Assembly (NCBI RefSeq): GCF_000732485.2
Contig: NZ_JAQV02000026.1
Location: 110,888 to 174,887, forward strand
Length of the DNA: 64,000 nucleotides
Source: Bacillus sp. SJS
Lineage (GTDB): Bacteria > Bacillota > Bacilli > Bacillales > Bacillaceae
Reading direction: 5' to 3'
Positions 61,014 to 64,000 of the stretch are shown here, piece by piece. Position 1 is the first letter of the stretch, and each line of letters begins with the position of its first letter. A program made the translations under genes and the position numbers. The notes under the pieces were generated by a model. It ran no database searches. It saw only the letters and a list, made by a program, of their open reading frames with translations, and was not told the origin of the DNA.

Positions 61014-62071
61014 ACCGGCTGTACTCCTTTAAGACGCTCTAAAATACTCTCTTCCTCATTCGGGAGAAGAATTGGTTTAATTTCATTATAATCAATGGCC
61101 GTATTCGGATCCTTCAAGCCATTGCCAGTCAGAACCGAAACAATCCGGACCCCTTTAGGAATCTCTCCGCTTTTCAGCTGTTTCATGACCCCTGCGATCG
61201 ACGCGCATGAGGCGGGCTCTGCAAAAATACCTTCTGATCTGGCAATGAGCCTGTATGCCTCCAGTATTTCATTGTCCGTTACCTCATCAATCTTCCCCCC
61301 TGACTGATCTGCCGCTGCAACGGCGAGCTCCCAGCTGGCAGGGTTGCCGATACGGATGGCCGTTGCAATCGTTTCCGGCTGATCGATGACCTGTTTGCGT
61401 ACAATCGCAGCAGCACCTTCCGCCTCAAATCCTCTCATTTGGGGCAATCCGGTTTGCTTTTCTTGATGATATTCCGTAAATCCCTTCCAATAGGCTGATA
61501 TATTGCCTGCATTTCCGACTGGAATGGATAGGATGTCCGGTGCGCTTCCCAGTGCATCACAGACTTCGAAGGCAGCTGTTTTTTGTCCTTCAAGCCGATA
61601 TGGATTTACAGAGTTCACTAATGTAATCGGGAGCTTGGCGCATACACTGCGGACAATCTTAAGAGCATCATCAAAATTTCCAGGAATGGAGTAAATTTCG
61701 GCACCATACATAACCGCCTGTGCAAGTTTTCCAAAAGCAATTTTGCCTTCAGGAATGACAACAATGCTTTTCATTCCCGCTCTTGCAGCATAGGCTGCGG
61801 CTGCGGCAGAGGTATTTCCAGTGGATGCGCACATAACGGTATTGCTCCCTGCCTCTTTCGCTTTGGCAACGGCCATGACCATACCGCGGTCTTTAAAAGA
61901 CCCTGTCGGATTCGTTCCTTCAGTTTTCACATACCAGTCCACTCCGAACTGTTCGGACAGTTTAGACAAGCGAATCAGGGGCGTATTGCCTTCATTTAAG
62001 GTAAGGGCAGGTGTATCCTCATTAACCGGCAGATAGTCCTTGTATGCTTTTAGAAGTCCTTCCCAGCTCAT
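61010..62071 (-). CDS. thrC: Threonine synthase
   Basis: 353 residues, PLP enzyme of fold type II. The PLP Lys is in [16 protein letters not shown] and the phosphate-binding loop is [12 protein letters not shown]. Converts O-phosphohomoserine to threonine. Overlaps hom by an ATGA and thrB by four bases. Confidence 0.96.
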   Translation of the reverse strand: MSWEGLLKAYKDYLPVNEDTPALTLNEGNTPLIRLSKLSEQFGVDWYVKTEGTNPTGSFKDRGMVMAVAKAKEAGSNTVMCASTGNTSAAAAAYAARAGMKSIVVIPEGKIAFGKLAQAVMYGAEIYSIPGNFDDALKIVRSVCAKLPITLVNSVNPYRLEGQKTAAFEVCDALGSAPDILSIPVGNAGNISAYWKGFTEYHQEKQTGLPQMRGFEAEGAAAIVRKQVIDQPETIATAIRIGNPASWELAVAAADQSGGKIDEVTDNEILEAYRLIARSEGIFAEPASCASIAGVMKQLKSGEIPKGVRIVSVLTGNGLKDPNTAIDYNEIKPILLPNEEESILERLKGVQPV

Positions 62072-63366
62072 ACCCCGCCATTCCCTTCGACTCTGTATGT
62101 GCTTTTAACCTGAGAGACCACTTCAAGTTCATCCAGCTGTGTTTGAATTTCAGAAAAATCCTTTTGGGAGGCATGGTGCGTCACGATGACGATTTCTGCA
62201 AGCTCGCTGTTTTTCAGCGGCAGCTGAAGAATTTTTTCGAAGCTTACTCCCCGCTCTGAAAACAGACCGGTAATTTTCGCTAGTGCACCTACTTGATCCT
62301 TCACATGAATTCTTAGGAAATGCTGAGCGAAGATTTCTTCCGCCTTCTTCATCTGTTTTTCATATTGGGGGGAAACAGCGCTTCTCCCGTTCACTCCGAG
62401 TCTCATATTCTTCATAACTCCAACTAAATCAGAAACGACGGCTGTAGCTGTCGGCATACTGCCTGCACCCGGACCGTAGAACATCGTTTCCCCTACCGCT
62501 TCTCCATAGACATACACAGCATTGTATTCATCATTTACAGCTGCCAGCGGATGATAATCCGGCAGAAGGGTCGGCTCAACACTGACTTCAATTTTGTTGT
62601 TATGCCGATGAGCAATGCCAATCAGCTTCATTGTATACCCAAGCCGCTTACTGTAATTGATGTCATCATCTGATACCGCTGAAATCCCTCTTACCTGGAC
62701 ATCTTTTAAATCTACATTCATGGAGAATCCAAGACGTGCGAGGATTGCCATTTTCCGCGCTGCATCAAGTCCTTCCACATCCGCTGTAGGATCGGACTCT
62801 GCGTAGCCTAACTGCTGAGCCTCTTTTAGTACATCTGAATACGGACTTCCATACTTGCTCATTTTCGTTAAGATAAAGTTGGTTGTTCCGTTTACTATTC
62901 CCATCATTTTTGTAATACGGTCTGAAGCAAGTCCGTCTACAAGGCTCCTCAGGATTGGAATTCCGCCTGCCACGCTCGCTTCATAAAATAAATCACAGCC
63001 ATTTTTAGTAGCTGCAGCAAGGAGTTCTGAACCGTAAAGAGCCATTAGGTCCTTATTAGCCGTAACGACCTGTTTTTTTTCATTTAAAGCGTCCAGCAAA
63101 TAGTCTTTCGTCTGCTCGATTCCGCCCATGACTTCAATTAATACGTCTACGTCCTTATCCAGGATGACTTCATATGGATCCGTTGTGAGTAATGAGGGAT
63201 CCACATCCACCATACGCTGCTTATCCTTCTCGCGAACGAGCACTTTTTTTACTTCCACTGGACAGCCAACCAGATGCATTAGTTTATCCTGATGCTCGCG
63301 AATGATTTTGACTACCCCGCTTCCTACCGTACCTAATCCGAGCAGTCCAACTTGAATAGCTTTCAT
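62068..63366 (-). CDS. hom: Homoserine dehydrogenase
   Basis: 432 residues: NAD(P)-binding [17 protein letters not shown], catalytic domain with [16 protein letters not shown], and a C-terminal ACT domain ([20 protein letters not shown]) for threonine feedback. Reduces aspartate semialdehyde to homoserine. The ATG at 63366 follows GGGGAGACC; an upstream ATG at 63417 precedes this site. First gene of hom-thrC-thrB. Confidence 0.96.
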   Translation of the reverse strand: MKAIQVGLLGLGTVGSGVVKIIREHQDKLMHLVGCPVEVKKVLVREKDKQRMVDVDPSLLTTDPYEVILDKDVDVLIEVMGGIEQTKDYLLDALNEKKQVVTANKDLMALYGSELLAAATKNGCDLFYEASVAGGIPILRSLVDGLASDRITKMMGIVNGTTNFILTKMSKYGSPYSDVLKEAQQLGYAESDPTADVEGLDAARKMAILARLGFSMNVDLKDVQVRGISAVSDDDINYSKRLGYTMKLIGIAHRHNNKIEVSVEPTLLPDYHPLAAVNDEYNAVYVYGEAVGETMFYGPGAGSMPTATAVVSDLVGVMKNMRLGVNGRSAVSPQYEKQMKKAEEIFAQHFLRIHVKDQVGALAKITGLFSERGVSFEKILQLPLKNSELAEIVIVTHHASQKDFSEIQTQLDELEVVSQVKSTYRVEGNGGV

Positions 63367-63668
63367 CTGAATGGTCTCCCCTCTCTCAAAACACAAATGT
63401 CCTCTCAGAGAATACACTTGTATTTATGTAATAGACATTTTATACATAGTTGCATTATAAATCCCGTCATATTATTTTACAAGGCTGAATTTTCTGCTAA
63501 CTATGGATGTAAACGCTTTATCAATGATGTTCAGCGGATTTCTTCTTTTTTAAAAAGCTACCCTGAAAATAACTTCTTGAAAAAGACAACACGAAGCTAA
63601 GGGTGCCTAGATTTCGTTTTTTTTTGGTTCCCTGACTTGATTTATTTATGAACTTATTTGGACGTTTG
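63367..63668. other. Intergenic region between hom and the IS110-type gene
   Basis: Holds the hom promoter and leader. No gene, RNA or IS end is supported in the remainder. Confidence 0.5.
63454..63482 (-). promoter_or_regulatory. Promoter of the hom-thrC-thrB operon
   Basis: On the minus strand TTGTAA (63477-63482) and a perfect TATAAT (63454-63459) are 17 bases apart. TGTAAACGCTTTAT at 63508-63521, upstream of the -35, is a partial match to a cre site. Confidence 0.75.
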
Positions 63669-64000
63669 TTAAGCAGATTTGTTGGACGTAAGGGTTACTT
63701 CATAACCTAAAGCCTTTAAATGTTTTAACGCTTTCTTTTTTTTCGCCTCAATGGATTGCTCATTATAGTGTTCGGAACCGAGTTCTTTATAGCTCTCCTG
63801 TCGAGTCATTAAATGGTATACAATAACCAGAATTTGATGGGCAATCGCTACTCTTGCTTTTTTGGTCCCTCGTCTTCGTTTTAGCCGATAATATTTAGCG
63901 GACAAATAGCTATCTTTCTTACGAATGGCACTCGCTGCTGCTTCAACCAGGGCACTTCTTAGATATTTATTTCCATCTCTGGTTCGTGCTCGTTTTTTTT
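63669..64000 (-). mobile_element. IS110-family transposase, C-terminal part (5' end outside window)
   Basis: The frame runs to the window edge without a start. The readable part, ARTRDGNKYLRSALVEAAAS and then YRLKRRRGTKKARVAIAHQI, matches the C-terminal Transposase_20 region of IS110-type DEDD transposases. The stop is at 63669. Since the N-terminus lies beyond 64000, intactness cannot be judged, and no terminal repeats are visible. Confidence 0.82.

Overview
The window comes from a low-to-moderate G+C, endospore-forming member of the Bacillaceae. The support is the family-specific gene content (KapB/KapD, DegQ-ComQXPA, GerP-type spore proteins, YuiA-YuiH, YumB/YumC, YuxL, the hom-thrC-thrB operon), strong Shine-Dalgarno sites, TTG/GTG starts, and gene order close to what I know of the kapB-to-hom part of the Bacillus subtilis chromosome. 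I cannot name the species.

Layout. 1-540: a phased repeat array. 0.5-5.3 kb: small membrane protein, kapB, kapD, pbpD, yuxK, yufK, yufS. 5.5-12.0 kb: the seven-gene mrpABCDEFG Na+/H+ antiporter operon with an AlkD-like gene coupled to its end. 12.0-18.7 kb: yuxO/menI, a SIMPL protein and the degQ-comQ-comX-comP-comA quorum-sensing locus (comX and degQ are short genes read directly from the bases). 18.7-24.5 kb: accessory genes (TerC-like, MarR/quinone reductase pair, aldo/keto reductase, HpaB-like flavin hydroxylase). 24.5-30.7 kb: yueH, a small HTH protein, three GerPF-like genes with an Hsp20 gene, yueF, a CNNM/CorC protein, yuzF, yueE. 30.8-38.5 kb: cssS-cssR with a small secreted helical protein, adeR-ald, an OsmC protein and a sporulation-type sensor kinase. 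38.7-50.9 kb: yuiH, bioY (yuiG), yuiF, an FG-rich protein, pepA, DUF309, yuiD, a BtuF-like protein, yuiC, yuiB, yuiA, a Nudix enzyme, yumB, yumC. 51-63.4 kb: a REP-associated-type (Y1) transposase beside a hairpin array, yutM, dapF, DUF2225, yuzB, yutJ, a GNAT gene, a structured repeat, a pseudogene, yuzD, yutI, yuxL, thrB, thrC, hom. The window ends inside an IS110-type transposase.

Functional themes. Ion homeostasis and respiration (Mrp, two NDH-2 enzymes, ferredoxin reductase, Fe-S carriers YutM/YutI); quorum sensing through ComX-ComP-ComA to degQ, where a ComA-box-like site lies upstream of a good promoter; sporulation and spore coat (KapB/KapD, PAS kinase, GerP-like genes); secretion stress (CssRS); alanine use (AdeR-Ald); threonine synthesis.

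Most notable. Four intergenic repeat arrays (1-460, 29689-29775, 40047-40260, 50998-51418) each lie just beyond an intrinsic terminator. In three of them a short word recurs every 21 bp, with occasional 18-20 bp steps, and read along the terminated gene the words resemble one another (AACGGCTA or AACGGACA, ATCGGCTG, ATCGGACA). The fourth is a perfect 41-bp-period array of hairpins (arms GTTTGTCTGAC and GTCTGACAAAC) directly upstream of the Y1 transposase gene. I know of no description of this combination, but I could not search for one.
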